From Cyclobacterium marinum DSM 745 (GTDB lineage: Bacteria; Bacteroidota; Bacteroidia; Cytophagales; Cyclobacteriaceae), in NCBI RefSeq assembly GCF_000222485.1, contig NC_015914.1, forward strand, positions 2,490,501-2,554,500: DNA of 64,000 nucleotides, in the 5' to 3' direction. The notes beneath the pieces were generated by a model that did not search any database, had not been told where the DNA came from, and saw only the letters and a list, made by a program, of their open reading frames with translations. A program made the translations under genes and the position numbers. Of the stretch, positions 53,945 through 61,827 are shown in pieces; positions within the stretch are counted from its first letter, which is position 1; each line of letters starts with the position of its first letter.

Positions 53945-54119
53945 ATTTATTTTTGAATATTTAAAAGCGATTCCAATCAAAAATAACTAACCGGATTAAT
54001 TTTGGGGAGACAGGTATAGAATAAATTTATTTAACAATTTTTTTTATTTCCCTAAGTGATTGATTTTGAATGAGAATTTATTTTGTTGAAAAATAAATTA
54101 AAAAAACCATCATCTCATA

Positions 54120-54151
54120 TTTGGAAAAAAATAACTTACCTGTTATGTTTG
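54120..54151 (+). promoter_or_regulatory. Promoter of tRNA-Asn
   Basis: TTTG, a 20-bp spacer and TATGTTTG: both elements match the consensus, 40 bp before the tRNA. Confidence 0.78.
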
Positions 54152-54190
54152 CATCTCAATTAAGGCAAAGGCCTAAAAAGAAAAACAAAT

Positions 54191-54264
54191 TCCTCCTTAG
54201 CTCAGTTGGTTAGAGCATCTGACTGTTAATCAGAGGGTCCTTGGTTCGAGCCCAAGAGGAGGAG
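54191..54264 (+). tRNA. tRNA-Asn(GTT)
   Basis: An intact 74-nt cloverleaf: acceptor TCCTCCT/AGGAGGA with discriminator G, D-arm GCTCAGTTGGTTAGAGC, anticodon arm TCTGA-CTGTTAA-TCAGA (GTT), T-arm CTTGG-TTCGAGC-CCAAG. It heads the five-unit array. Confidence 0.95.
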
Positions 54265-54266
54265 CT

Positions 54267-54296
54267 AAAGCCAACACAGATAGTGTTGGCTTTTTT
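54267..54296 (+). terminator. Terminator of tRNA-Asn (unit 1 copy)
   Basis: AAAGCCAACAC, AGATA, GTGTTGGCTTTTTT directly behind the tRNA. Units 2-5 contain the same hairpin with CCAGCAC, which turns one A-T pair into G-T. Confidence 0.9.
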
Positions 54297-54300
54297 CGTT

Positions 54301-54567
54301 ATGGATCAGTATTATGTCTATATCTTATATTCTGAGTTAATCGATAAATTCTATGTTGGACAGACAGTGGACATCGACAAAAGACTCCTATTTCACAACG
54401 ATTCTCAAAGGAATAACATCTGGACTAAAAGAGGGATACCCTGGGTACTCAAAAAAGCGATTCTCTTCAACTCTAGAGCAGAAGCATTGAAGGCTGAAAA
54501 ATTTATAAAAAATCAGAAATCTAGAAAAGTAATTTTAGATATTATTCAAAACGGATATAATAAATAA
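54301..54567 (+). CDS. GIY-YIG nuclease, array copy 1
   Basis: 88 residues with VYILYSELIDKFYVGQT (GIY-YIG core), the Arg of DKRLLFHND, TKRGIPWVLKKA and the acidic residue of RAEALKAEKFI. The start at 54301 is chosen because upstream frame runs back through the terminator and tRNA. The ATG is 4 nt past the terminator T-run, so read-through of the tRNA terminator seems needed for expression. This copy has Val at the GQTVD position and KNQKS near the end. Confidence 0.87.
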   Translation: MDQYYVYILYSELIDKFYVGQTVDIDKRLLFHNDSQRNNIWTKRGIPWVLKKAILFNSRAEALKAEKFIKNQKSRKVILDIIQNGYNK

Positions 54568-54568
54568 T

Positions 54569-54656
54569 TTAGAGCATCTGATCCCGGTGGACCGGGAAGG
54601 GTCCTTGGTTCGCCTGTCCCGAGATCAAAGTGAATCGGGAAGCCCAAGAGGAGGAG
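54569..54656 (+). pseudogene. Partial tRNA-Asn, unit 1
   Basis: It begins TTAGAGC (3' strand of the D-stem). The anticodon arm is replaced by TCCCGG-TGGA-CCGGGA (54582-54597). The T-loop is split by a 28-nt insert with TCCCGA...TCGGGA (54613-54640). The acceptor end is intact. The 5' acceptor strand is missing. Confidence 0.88.
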
Positions 54657-54692
54657 CTAAAGCCAGCACAGATAGTGTTGGCTTTTTTCGTT

Positions 54693-54959
54693 ATGGATCA
54701 GTTTTATGTCTATATCTTATATTCTGAGTTAATCGATAAATTCTATGTTGGACAGACAGGGGACATTGACAAAAGACTCCTATTTCACAACGATTCTCAA
54801 AGGAATAACATCTGGACTAAAAGAGGGATACCCTGGGTACTCAAAAAAGCGATTCCCTTCAACTCTAGAGCAGAAGCATTGAAGGCTGAAAGATTTTTAA
54901 AAGGTCAGAAATCTAGAAAAGTAATTTTAGATATTATTCAAAACGGATATAATAAATAA
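54693..54959 (+). CDS. GIY-YIG nuclease, array copy 2
   Basis: 88 residues, same domain as copy 1. Differences: MDQFYVY at the start, Gly in GQTGD, and the tail AERFLKGQKS. It is the most diverged copy, yet the frame and all core residues are kept. Confidence 0.87.
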   Translation: MDQFYVYILYSELIDKFYVGQTGDIDKRLLFHNDSQRNNIWTKRGIPWVLKKAIPFNSRAEALKAERFLKGQKSRKVILDIIQNGYNK

Positions 54960-54960
54960 T

Positions 54961-55048
54961 TTAGAGCATCTGATCCCGGTGGACCGGGAAGGGTCCTTGG
55001 TTCGCCTGTCCCGAGATCAAAGTGAATCGGGAAGCCCAAGAGGAGGAG
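54961..55048 (+). pseudogene. Partial tRNA-Asn, unit 2
   Basis: Same structure as unit 1: tetraloop hairpin TCCCGG-TGGA-CCGGGA for the anticodon arm and the T-loop insert. Confidence 0.88.
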
Positions 55049-55083
55049 CTAAAGCCAGCACAGATAGTGTTGGCTTTTTCGTT

Positions 55084-55350
55084 ATGGATCAGTATTATGT
55101 CTATATCTTATATTCTGAGTTAATCGATAAATTCTATGTTGGACAGACAGGGGACATCGACAAAAGACTCCTATTTCACAACGATTCTCAAAGGAATAAC
55201 ATCTGGACTAAAAGAGGGATACCCTGGGTACTCAAAAAAGCGATTCCCTTCAACTCTAGAGCAGAAGCATTGAAGGCTGAAAAATTTATAAAAAGTCAGA
55301 AATCTAGAAAAGTAATTTTAGATATTATTCAAAACGGATACAATAAATAA
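55084..55350 (+). CDS. GIY-YIG nuclease, array copy 3
   Basis: 88 residues with Gly in GQTGD and KSQKS near the end. The unit is one base shorter because its terminator T-run has five instead of six T. Frame intact. Confidence 0.87.
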   Translation: MDQYYVYILYSELIDKFYVGQTGDIDKRLLFHNDSQRNNIWTKRGIPWVLKKAIPFNSRAEALKAEKFIKSQKSRKVILDIIQNGYNK

Positions 55351-55351
55351 T

Positions 55352-55439
55352 TTAGAGCATCTGATCCCGGTGGACCGGGAAGGGTCCTTGGTTCGCCTGT
55401 CCCGAGATCAAAGTGAATCGGGAAGCCCAAGAGGAGGAG
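55352..55439 (+). pseudogene. Partial tRNA-Asn, unit 3
   Basis: Identical in layout to unit 1, with both inserted hairpins unchanged. Confidence 0.88.
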
Positions 55440-55475
55440 CTAAAGCCAGCACAGATAGTGTTGGCTTTTTTCGTT

Positions 55476-55742
55476 ATGGATCAGTATTATGTCTATATCT
55501 TATATTCTGAGTTAATCGATAAATTCTATGTTGGACAGACAGGGGACATGGACAAAAGACTCCTATTTCACAACGATTCTCAAAGGAATAACATCTGGAC
55601 TAAAAGAGGGATACCCTGGGTACTCAAAAAAGCGATTCTCTTCAACTCTAGAGCAGAAGCATTGAAGGCTGAAAAATTTATAAAAAGTCAGAAATCTAGA
55701 AAAGTAATTTTAGATATTATTCAAAACGGATACAATAAATAA
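55476..55742 (+). CDS. GIY-YIG nuclease, array copy 4
   Basis: 88 residues; GDMDKR in place of GDIDKR and KKAILF as in copy 1. Frame intact, catalytic positions kept. Confidence 0.87.
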   Translation: MDQYYVYILYSELIDKFYVGQTGDMDKRLLFHNDSQRNNIWTKRGIPWVLKKAILFNSRAEALKAEKFIKSQKSRKVILDIIQNGYNK

Positions 55743-55743
55743 T

Positions 55744-55831
55744 TTAGAGCATCTGATCTCGGTGGACCGGGAAGGGTCCTTGGTTCGCCTGTCCCGAGAT
55801 CAAAGTGAATCGGGAAGCCCAAGAGGAGGAG
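55744..55831 (+). pseudogene. Partial tRNA-Asn, unit 4
   Basis: The replaced anticodon arm reads TCTCGG-TGGA-CCGGGA, one base changed in the 5' arm so that one pair is lost. The rest equals unit 1. Confidence 0.87.
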
Positions 55832-55867
55832 CTAAAGCCAGCACAGATAGTGTTGGCTTTTTTCGTT

Positions 55868-56134
55868 ATGGATCAGTATTATGTCTATATCTTATATTCT
55901 GAGTTAATCGATAAATTCTATGTTGGACAGACAGTGGACATCGACAAAAGACTCCTATTTCACAACGATTCTCAAAGGAATAACATCTGGACAAAAAGAG
56001 GGATACCCTGGGTACTCAAAAAAGCGATTCCCTTCAACTCTAGAGCAGAAGCATTGAAGGCTGAAAAATTTATAAAAAGTCAGAAATCTAGAAAAGTAAT
56101 TTTAGATATTATTCAAAACGGATACAATAAATAA
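55868..56134 (+). CDS. GIY-YIG nuclease, array copy 5
   Basis: 88 residues. It shares the Val at GQTVD with copy 1 but the KSQKS end with copies 3 and 4, a mosaic pattern pointing to exchange between units. Frame intact. Confidence 0.87.
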   Translation: MDQYYVYILYSELIDKFYVGQTVDIDKRLLFHNDSQRNNIWTKRGIPWVLKKAIPFNSRAEALKAEKFIKSQKSRKVILDIIQNGYNK

Positions 56135-56135
56135 T

Positions 56136-56223
56136 TTAGAGCATCTGATCCCGGTCGACCGGGAAGGGTCCTTGGTTCGCCTGTCCCGAGATCAAAGTGA
56201 ATTGGGAAGCCCAAGAGGAGGAG
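56136..56223 (+). pseudogene. Partial tRNA-Asn, unit 5
   Basis: The tetraloop is TCGA rather than TGGA, and the T-loop insert has ATTGGGA for ATCGGGA. It is followed by a terminator unlike those inside the array, probably the original downstream flank of the tRNA. Confidence 0.87.
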
Positions 56224-56231
56224 CCTAATAG

Positions 56232-56265
56232 TCCACTTACATAAGAATGTAAGTGGATTTTTTTT
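56232..56265 (+). terminator. Terminator at the far end of the array
   Basis: TCCACTTACAT pairs with ATGTAAGTGGA around AAGA, with a run of eight T. It may be the ancestral tRNA-Asn terminator before insertion of the array. Confidence 0.88.
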
Positions 56266-56329
56266 AGAAATTTTTATAATAAGTAAGACCTAAAAGTTGG
56301 GGGATTGGATTGAAATAAATAGGGGCGAA

Positions 56330-56365
56330 AAAATAGCAGCAGAAAATTGTTTCTGCTGCTATTTT
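56330..56365 (-). terminator. Terminator after the GH29 gene
   Basis: AAAATAGCAGCAGAA pairs with TTCTGCTGCTATTTT, 30 bp beyond the GH29 stop; it is symmetrical enough to act on both strands. Confidence 0.82.
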
Positions 56366-56394
56366 CAATTTAGCAGTCAAAATTAAATTGCCAC

Positions 56395-58656
56395 CTATTT
56401 TATCAATAGTCCAAGTTCTGCTATTGCAGCAAATGTATTGCTTCCGGCAATTCTTTTGGCTTCAAGTTTTATATATCTTGTTTTTATAGGGATTTTAAAG
56501 TCATGTCTTCTCAAAGTGGGGTCATTGATAAGGTTTCCAAATTCAAAACGCTCCAGTAACTGCCAGTTGGATCCATCTGAGCTATAATAAATATCTCCTA
56601 AGGCAATCATTCCTTCTTTGTCCGCTGAAGGTGGTAAATAGGTAAAACCTGTTATGGTAAGGACCGTGCCTAAGTCTACCGTAAGCTGTTGTCCGCCATT
56701 TTCACTTCCTTTTGCTTTGAAGTAAGTTTCTTTATTGCCATCAATTGCTTTTGAAGCTTCGTGATTCTTTTCAGGAGAACTTGCATTTACAATTTTCCAG
56801 TTGGCTTTAATAGCCCCAAAGTGAGCTTCGGCGGTTGCTCCACGATCATTTTTGCCGAAGGCTACAGCCTTTACTTCTCCATGTTCCAATTGAAAAGGTC
56901 CTTCATACAAATTAGATTCGCTGTTGGGCTCACTTCCATCTAAGGTGTACCTGATGCTTAGGTCCTTATTCAGGCTTCCGGCAATATCTTGTTCATAGGT
57001 TTTCCAGCCAAAATCCACTTTTTTTGGCGCAATGCTTATCATACCTTTTAGGTTTCTTTCAATGGTTAATTGTGGAGGACGGGTTTCATAATAGTAAGCA
57101 GCCACTTTATTGATGGCGGGGATATACCTTTCTTCATCTACTGTAATCCGAAGCTTGTCGGTGTATACTTCAGGAAATCGGAGGATGTTTTTATAACCTA
57201 TATTGTATCCATGTGCTATTTCTTTCCATTCCCCTTCAAGTAAAGCCTCCAATGTGAAGGCCGCCACTCTTTCACCATGAGATTTGATTGCTTCTTGGAT
57301 AACCAATCGATTCATTTTTATGGGGGCTTTCAAGCTAACATCAAATGATTTTGATTGGTCGAGTAAAATAAAGCTTTGGTCATCATTGTCCAAAACCTCT
57401 TTGGGTCCTTTGGCATCAATTAATAAATCTTTACTATAAGTATTCCTTATTCTCTTGCCTACTTCCTTAAGTACTTTTACATCCCTATCAGGAAAAAGCC
57501 CTTGAGTGTTAGGGGGGATGTTGAGAAGGAAGATTGAGTTTCCACCAACAGCTCTTTCGTACATGTCAAAAACGTCATCAGCACTTCTTACTCCTTGTTC
57601 GTGGTCATTTCGGTAAAACCAGCCTTCTCTAATGGAAGTATTTGTCTCTGCAGGTTGATAGTGCAAATATTTAGCTGTGTATAAATTTTCCAAAAAAGCA
57701 ACTTCTTCCCCGGTAATGTCTTCAAAGCGATTCATCTGATTAGGGTTTTCCTGATAAGGGATAACATTCCATTCTATCCTTCGAGTTTGCCCTGATTCGT
57801 TGCCACACCACCTAATGTCTTGTCTGCCAAAAATAACAGCTTCCGGGGCTAGTTTTCTGATTAAGGTTTTCCAGGAGGAGTAATCATAGGTTTGTCCTCC
57901 TTTTCTTTTTGGGTGGGCGCCATCAAACCAAACTTCTTTTATAGGACCATACTCGGTAAGTAATTCAAAAAGTTGATTAAGGAAATATTCGTTATAATCA
58001 TCTACCTCAAATTCGAAAGTAGTTTGGTTTTCAAATGGCCTTCCTTTGACAGTGGCAGGGATGGTTCTTTTCGTTTTTTTACTAAGATTTCCATACAGAC
58101 CCAAAGGGTTTTCGATTTGGTACAAATCTGCAGGAGAAAGGTATACACCAAGGTCAAGCCCATATTTTTCGCAAGAGGCAGCGAGGTCTTTCAGTACATC
58201 CCCTTTGCCATTTCTAAAACCTGTAGACATCAGGCCATGTGTGGTGTACCTTGATTGCCATAATACAAAGCCATCATGATGTTTGGCGGTAAAGATCACC
58301 TTGGTCATGCCAGCAGCTTTCATTGCTTCGCACCATTGGTCCGTATCAAGTTCTTTTAAATCAAATACGGTAGGATCCTCCATGCCGGAACCCCATTCTT
58401 TGGCCGTAAAAGTATTTGGGCCAAAATGAACAAATCCAATAAACTCATCTTTAAGCGCATTGTATTGGTTTTCTGTCGGTACAACATGGGCAGCCTTGAG
58501 ACGAATGCTGTCTTGGTTGTCGTCCTTGTCAATGTCATAAGTTGATCTAGGTGCTAATAAAAGGTCCTTCTTAGAAGGACTGCATGCAATAGAGAGGAGC
58601 AGGCACAGGCCTATCAAGATTTCCGTGGGCTTCTTTGGGTCTAAAGGTGGTTTCAT
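56395..58656 (-). CDS. Alpha-L-fucosidase-like lipoprotein (GH29) with C-terminal discoidin-type domain
   Basis: The 753-residue protein has a lipobox (LCLLLSIACSP). The GH29 barrel shows FVHFGPNTFTAKEWG, VIFTAKHHDGFVLWQS and EVWFDGAHPKRKGG (the Asp of WFDGA is the likely nucleophile), then SIFLLNIPPNTQGLFPDRDV. A linker of chitobiase-C-terminal type (LSIRYTLDGSEPNSES) comes next, then an F5/8-type C-terminal carbohydrate-binding domain (about 620-753). The enzyme should remove fucose from surface glycans. It is monocistronic. Substrate linkage cannot be read from sequence. Confidence 0.9.
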   Translation of the reverse strand: MKPPLDPKKPTEILIGLCLLLSIACSPSKKDLLLAPRSTYDIDKDDNQDSIRLKAAHVVPTENQYNALKDEFIGFVHFGPNTFTAKEWGSGMEDPTVFDLKELDTDQWCEAMKAAGMTKVIFTAKHHDGFVLWQSRYTTHGLMSTGFRNGKGDVLKDLAASCEKYGLDLGVYLSPADLYQIENPLGLYGNLSKKTKRTIPATVKGRPFENQTTFEFEVDDYNEYFLNQLFELLTEYGPIKEVWFDGAHPKRKGGQTYDYSSWKTLIRKLAPEAVIFGRQDIRWCGNESGQTRRIEWNVIPYQENPNQMNRFEDITGEEVAFLENLYTAKYLHYQPAETNTSIREGWFYRNDHEQGVRSADDVFDMYERAVGGNSIFLLNIPPNTQGLFPDRDVKVLKEVGKRIRNTYSKDLLIDAKGPKEVLDNDDQSFILLDQSKSFDVSLKAPIKMNRLVIQEAIKSHGERVAAFTLEALLEGEWKEIAHGYNIGYKNILRFPEVYTDKLRITVDEERYIPAINKVAAYYYETRPPQLTIERNLKGMISIAPKKVDFGWKTYEQDIAGSLNKDLSIRYTLDGSEPNSESNLYEGPFQLEHGEVKAVAFGKNDRGATAEAHFGAIKANWKIVNASSPEKNHEASKAIDGNKETYFKAKGSENGGQQLTVDLGTVLTITGFTYLPPSADKEGMIALGDIYYSSDGSNWQLLERFEFGNLINDPTLRRHDFKIPIKTRYIKLEAKRIAGSNTFAAIAELGLLIK

Positions 58657-58982
58657 ATTGGATGTTTTGTTATTTTTTTATATAAAAAACCAAACATAAT
58701 AAAAAAAATTATTTTTCTGTAAAGGCTTTGGTTTTATATTCGGTTTTATTCCTTGGGAGGTAAATAATATTTTTCTACCTTGGAGTTGTGGAATAGATCG
58801 CCTCCCACTTGTTATTCGAAACGAATGAATGGATGAAAAGAAGGGGGTATTGAACAGGGGAGTTCCCAAAGAAATGAATATAAAATAGTAAAAAAATATC
58901 GACAACCATTCATATGTATTGGCTTGAATAGTAGGATATTAAATATAAATTCATTGATAAACCAAGTACCTCTATAAATAAA
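58657..58982. other. Intergenic region between divergent genes, 326 bp
   Basis: AT-rich spacer between the divergent GH29 and phosphoesterase genes. No promoter with both elements and no gene could be supported. Confidence 0.45.
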
Positions 58983-60566
58983 ATGAAAATGCAATTCAAA
59001 GTTTTTTTAGCCTTACTGTTTGCTTGTTTTTGCTCTCAATCGATGGCACAGGTAATTGAGATTAAGCCCTATCTACAAGATGTAGAACCAAATTCTGCCA
59101 TAGTAATGTGGCAAACTTCAGAGGGAGAGGAAAGTATTGTGGAATGGGGGACAAGTCCTAATCTAAGCAATACTGCTAGCGGAACAGCTGAGGCAATCAA
59201 TTTTGATAAGGTTCAGGTTCATACTGTTAAAATCACCGGTCTAGATCGTTTTACTGAATATTATTACCGTGTTCGAACAGGAGATGTGGTCTCTGATATC
59301 TTTCAATTTAAAACACCTCCTTTTTCTAATGACGGTGAAGATTTTAAGATGGTGGCCATGAGTGATATGCAATATGACCACAATCAACCTGATAAATTTA
59401 GTGAAGTGGTGAACGAAGGAGTTATCAGTTACCTTGAAAAAGAGTTTGGTGGATCTTTGCCGGACAATTTGGCCATGGTACTTATTCCGGGTGATTTGGT
59501 GCAAACAGGATCTAAATTTTATCAGTGGAAAGATCACTTTTTTAATCCGGCAGAGAAATTATTTTCTGAAGTGCCCGTATATCCTGTACCGGGTAATCAT
59601 GAACGGAATTCAGTGTATTACTTTAAGTATTTCAGTTTGCCAGAGAATGGTACTCCGGCCTATGCAGAACACTGGTGGTACAAAGATTATGGCAACACAC
59701 GTGTAATTGGTTTGGATTCAAATGATGGTTACAGGGATTTAAGGGAACAACTTGATTGGCTAAAAGAACTACTTGCAGACACAGAGAAAGACGACAATAT
59801 CGATTTTGTTTTTGCTCAATTGCATCATCCTTTTAAATCCGAACTATGGATTCCCGGCGAAGAGGATTTTACAGGGAAAATTGTGACAGAATTGGAACAG
59901 TTTTCCACCAAGACCGGGAAACCTAGTATCCACTTTTTTGGGCATACGCACGGCTATTCAAGAGGACAGTCTAGGGACCACAAGCACCTTTGGATCAATG
60001 TTGCTTCAGCTGGCGGAGCGATAGATAACTGGGGCGAATTTGAAGGAAGGGACTACGATGAATTTACGGTTACCCAAGATGAATACGGCTTTGTAATGGT
60101 ATCAGTAGATGGAAACAGAAAAGACCCTAAGTTTACCATTAAGCGTATCAGTAGAGGTAATACGATAGCGCATAGGGAAAATGAACTGAGGGATAGCATT
60201 ACCGTATGGAGAAAAGAGCGCAAACCATCCGCTCCCGAAGCTCTTTCTCCTTCTGGAGAGGGCGTTTCTATAAAGGGTGCTGTTTTGAAAGCTGGAGAAT
60301 TTAATAGCGAATTTACAGGCACCTTTCATGCCGCTTCCCATTGGCAGGTGTCAAAATCAGAGGATTTTGAAAATCTAGCTTATGAGAGCTGGCAACAATT
60401 TGAAAACTGGTATTATAAAGAAAATCGACAAAAGGACGATGACTTAACCGATGAAAAAACGGAGCGACTCAATCCAAATACTACTTATTATTGGAGGGTT
60501 CGCTATCGGGATCAAAACCTGAATTGGAGTGATTGGTCCAATGTGCGTACCTTTAAAACAGAATAG
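58983..60566 (+). CDS. Secreted metallophosphoesterase with N-terminal fibronectin-like domain
   Basis: The 527-residue protein has a signal peptide (FLALLFACFCSQSMA) and an N-terminal FN3-like domain of purple-acid-phosphatase type (IKPYLQDVEPNSAIVMWQT). The metallophosphoesterase core has MSDMQYD, IPGDLVQTG, PVPGNHER, FAQLHHPF and FFGHTHGYSRG, giving most Asp, Asn and His metal ligands; the first motif has Gln in place of the common His. A final FN3 domain is seen at TTYYWRVRYRDQNLNWSDWS. It may act on phosphate esters in the periplasm. The start at 58983 could also be two codons later (ATG at 58989). Confidence 0.87.
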   Translation: MKMQFKVFLALLFACFCSQSMAQVIEIKPYLQDVEPNSAIVMWQTSEGEESIVEWGTSPNLSNTASGTAEAINFDKVQVHTVKITGLDRFTEYYYRVRTGDVVSDIFQFKTPPFSNDGEDFKMVAMSDMQYDHNQPDKFSEVVNEGVISYLEKEFGGSLPDNLAMVLIPGDLVQTGSKFYQWKDHFFNPAEKLFSEVPVYPVPGNHERNSVYYFKYFSLPENGTPAYAEHWWYKDYGNTRVIGLDSNDGYRDLREQLDWLKELLADTEKDDNIDFVFAQLHHPFKSELWIPGEEDFTGKIVTELEQFSTKTGKPSIHFFGHTHGYSRGQSRDHKHLWINVASAGGAIDNWGEFEGRDYDEFTVTQDEYGFVMVSVDGNRKDPKFTIKRISRGNTIAHRENELRDSITVWRKERKPSAPEALSPSGEGVSIKGAVLKAGEFNSEFTGTFHAASHWQVSKSEDFENLAYESWQQFENWYYKENRQKDDDLTDEKTERLNPNTTYYWRVRYRDQNLNWSDWSNVRTFKTE

Positions 60567-60636
60567 TAATAATAAATCTTACATAATTAATCTACAGAAA
60601 CAAGAAAATTAATCTGTCAATATTGTACAGAAAAGT

Positions 60637-61590
60637 CTATGGTAATAGCTTAAAACCGTTTACCCAAGGAAATTTTTCATTTATTATAAGCGCTTTTTCT
60701 TTGTTCAAAAATTCAATATAGGCCAAAGCTATAGGTGATAATTTCTTAGATTTAAGCCAAATTAAATTCCACTCTGTGCTTAATGGTAGACCCTTGACAG
60801 GGATAATTTGTAAGTCTTTATTGCTTAATTCATTCCCTATGCCTATAAGCGGCATGATTGAACACCCTAATCCTGAAATGACCGCTTGTTTGACTGCTTC
60901 ATTGGAAGTCAACTCCATTTTTTTACGGGCTGAATAGTTGTTTTTTGTTATGAAGGATTCCATGGCATTTCGTGTTGCGGAGCCTTGTTCTCTAAAGATG
61001 AGAGGCATTTGTTCAAAAAGTTTTTTCTTGGTCAGGTTTTTCTTTATTTCTAATTTATTACTTGCGACATAGAAGAGTTTGTTCTCCATCAGCGCAATTT
61101 TATTGACCTTTAATTTTTTGGGAAGTACAGAAACCAATGCAAAATCGACCTCATTCAATTCTAAACTTCCCACCACACTCGATTTATTCGTTACGTCCAT
61201 TGTCAAATCGACCCCCTCATTTTGCTTTATAAAACCTGATAAAAAATAGGGCATGACATATTTTCCAGTGGAAACAATAGAGATTTTTAGCCGACCGGAA
61301 AGTTGCCCGTTGTAGGCCAGTGTTTTGTAATTGATGGCATAAACCTCATGGAGAATTTTTTCTGCAGCATTTGCGATCTCCTTTCCAAAATCAGGGACAT
61401 AAAGTTGTCTTTCAACCACCTCTGTAAGAGGGATTGGAAATTGATCTTGAAAATTTTTTAGCTGTACAGTAACGACCTGTTGAGCCAAATGCAATGCTTC
61501 AGAAGTGGGGGAGCTTTTGGAGAGAAACAGTCACCTGACATCCCTGCTTGACAACGAATGGATTTACCTGATGGTGATGGATACCGAAAA
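60637..61590 (-). pseudogene. LysR-family regulator gene, broken in the DNA-binding part
   Basis: From 61494 down to 60637 an intact frame of 285 residues encodes the end of the HTH (EALHLAQQVVTVQLKNF) and the whole effector domain (LKISIVSTGKYVMPYF; ISGLGCSIMPLIGIG). Upstream in the same frame is a TGA (61531-61533). In another frame upstream lies VVKQGCQVT, which fits the preceding HTH text. Removing 22 bp (61506-61527) would join them as VTASEALHL. No start codon is visible before it. The gene is therefore probably dead, unless a short form starting at TTG 61494 is made. Confidence 0.7.
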
Positions 61591-61827
61591 GAAAAATAAA
61601 ATTTTTAAGTACAAAAAAACTTTGAAATGGGAGCCATTTTCTAGCAATAAAGCAATTGGTGCCCAAAGAGCACTTAATCCTATAACTTTAACTGAGCTTG
61701 CTGTATCAATTGGGTGAGTAAAATCATGGGAAGTAATTTTAAATAAGCATAGGAATATTGATGTTTACTAAGCAACAATATTCCTATCATTTATTATGGC
61801 AATTAACATAGTAGTGAGACTACTTCA
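61591..61827. other. Region with no supported gene
   Basis: On the minus strand a 60-codon frame without start (HPIDTASSVKVIG, LSALWAPIALLLENG) could be the decayed end of a membrane protein gene linked to the broken LysR gene. This is too weak to call. No promoter or RNA found. Confidence 0.3.

Larger units (their letters stand above)
54265..56223 (+). repeat. Tandem array: five units of terminator, GIY-YIG gene and partial tRNA-Asn
   Basis: Unit limits are 54265-54656, 54657-55048, 55049-55439, 55440-55831 and 55832-56223 (391-392 bp). Each unit starts with CTAAAGCC plus hairpin, contains an intact 88-codon gene, and ends with a partial tRNA that finishes GAGGAGGAG exactly like the real tRNA 3' end. 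Units differ at only a few positions. The array is bounded on both sides by the tRNA 3'-end sequence, like a site-specific insertion at a tRNA. Confidence 0.93.

Noticed and set aside
54241..54300. Longer GIY-YIG starts reaching back into the tRNA or tRNA fragments
   Set aside because: The extension would translate tRNA and terminator sequence; homologous parts of all copies start at MDQ(Y/F).
61505..61717. Plus-strand frame of 70 codons
   Set aside because: It lies opposite the broken LysR 5' region and has no recognisable features.
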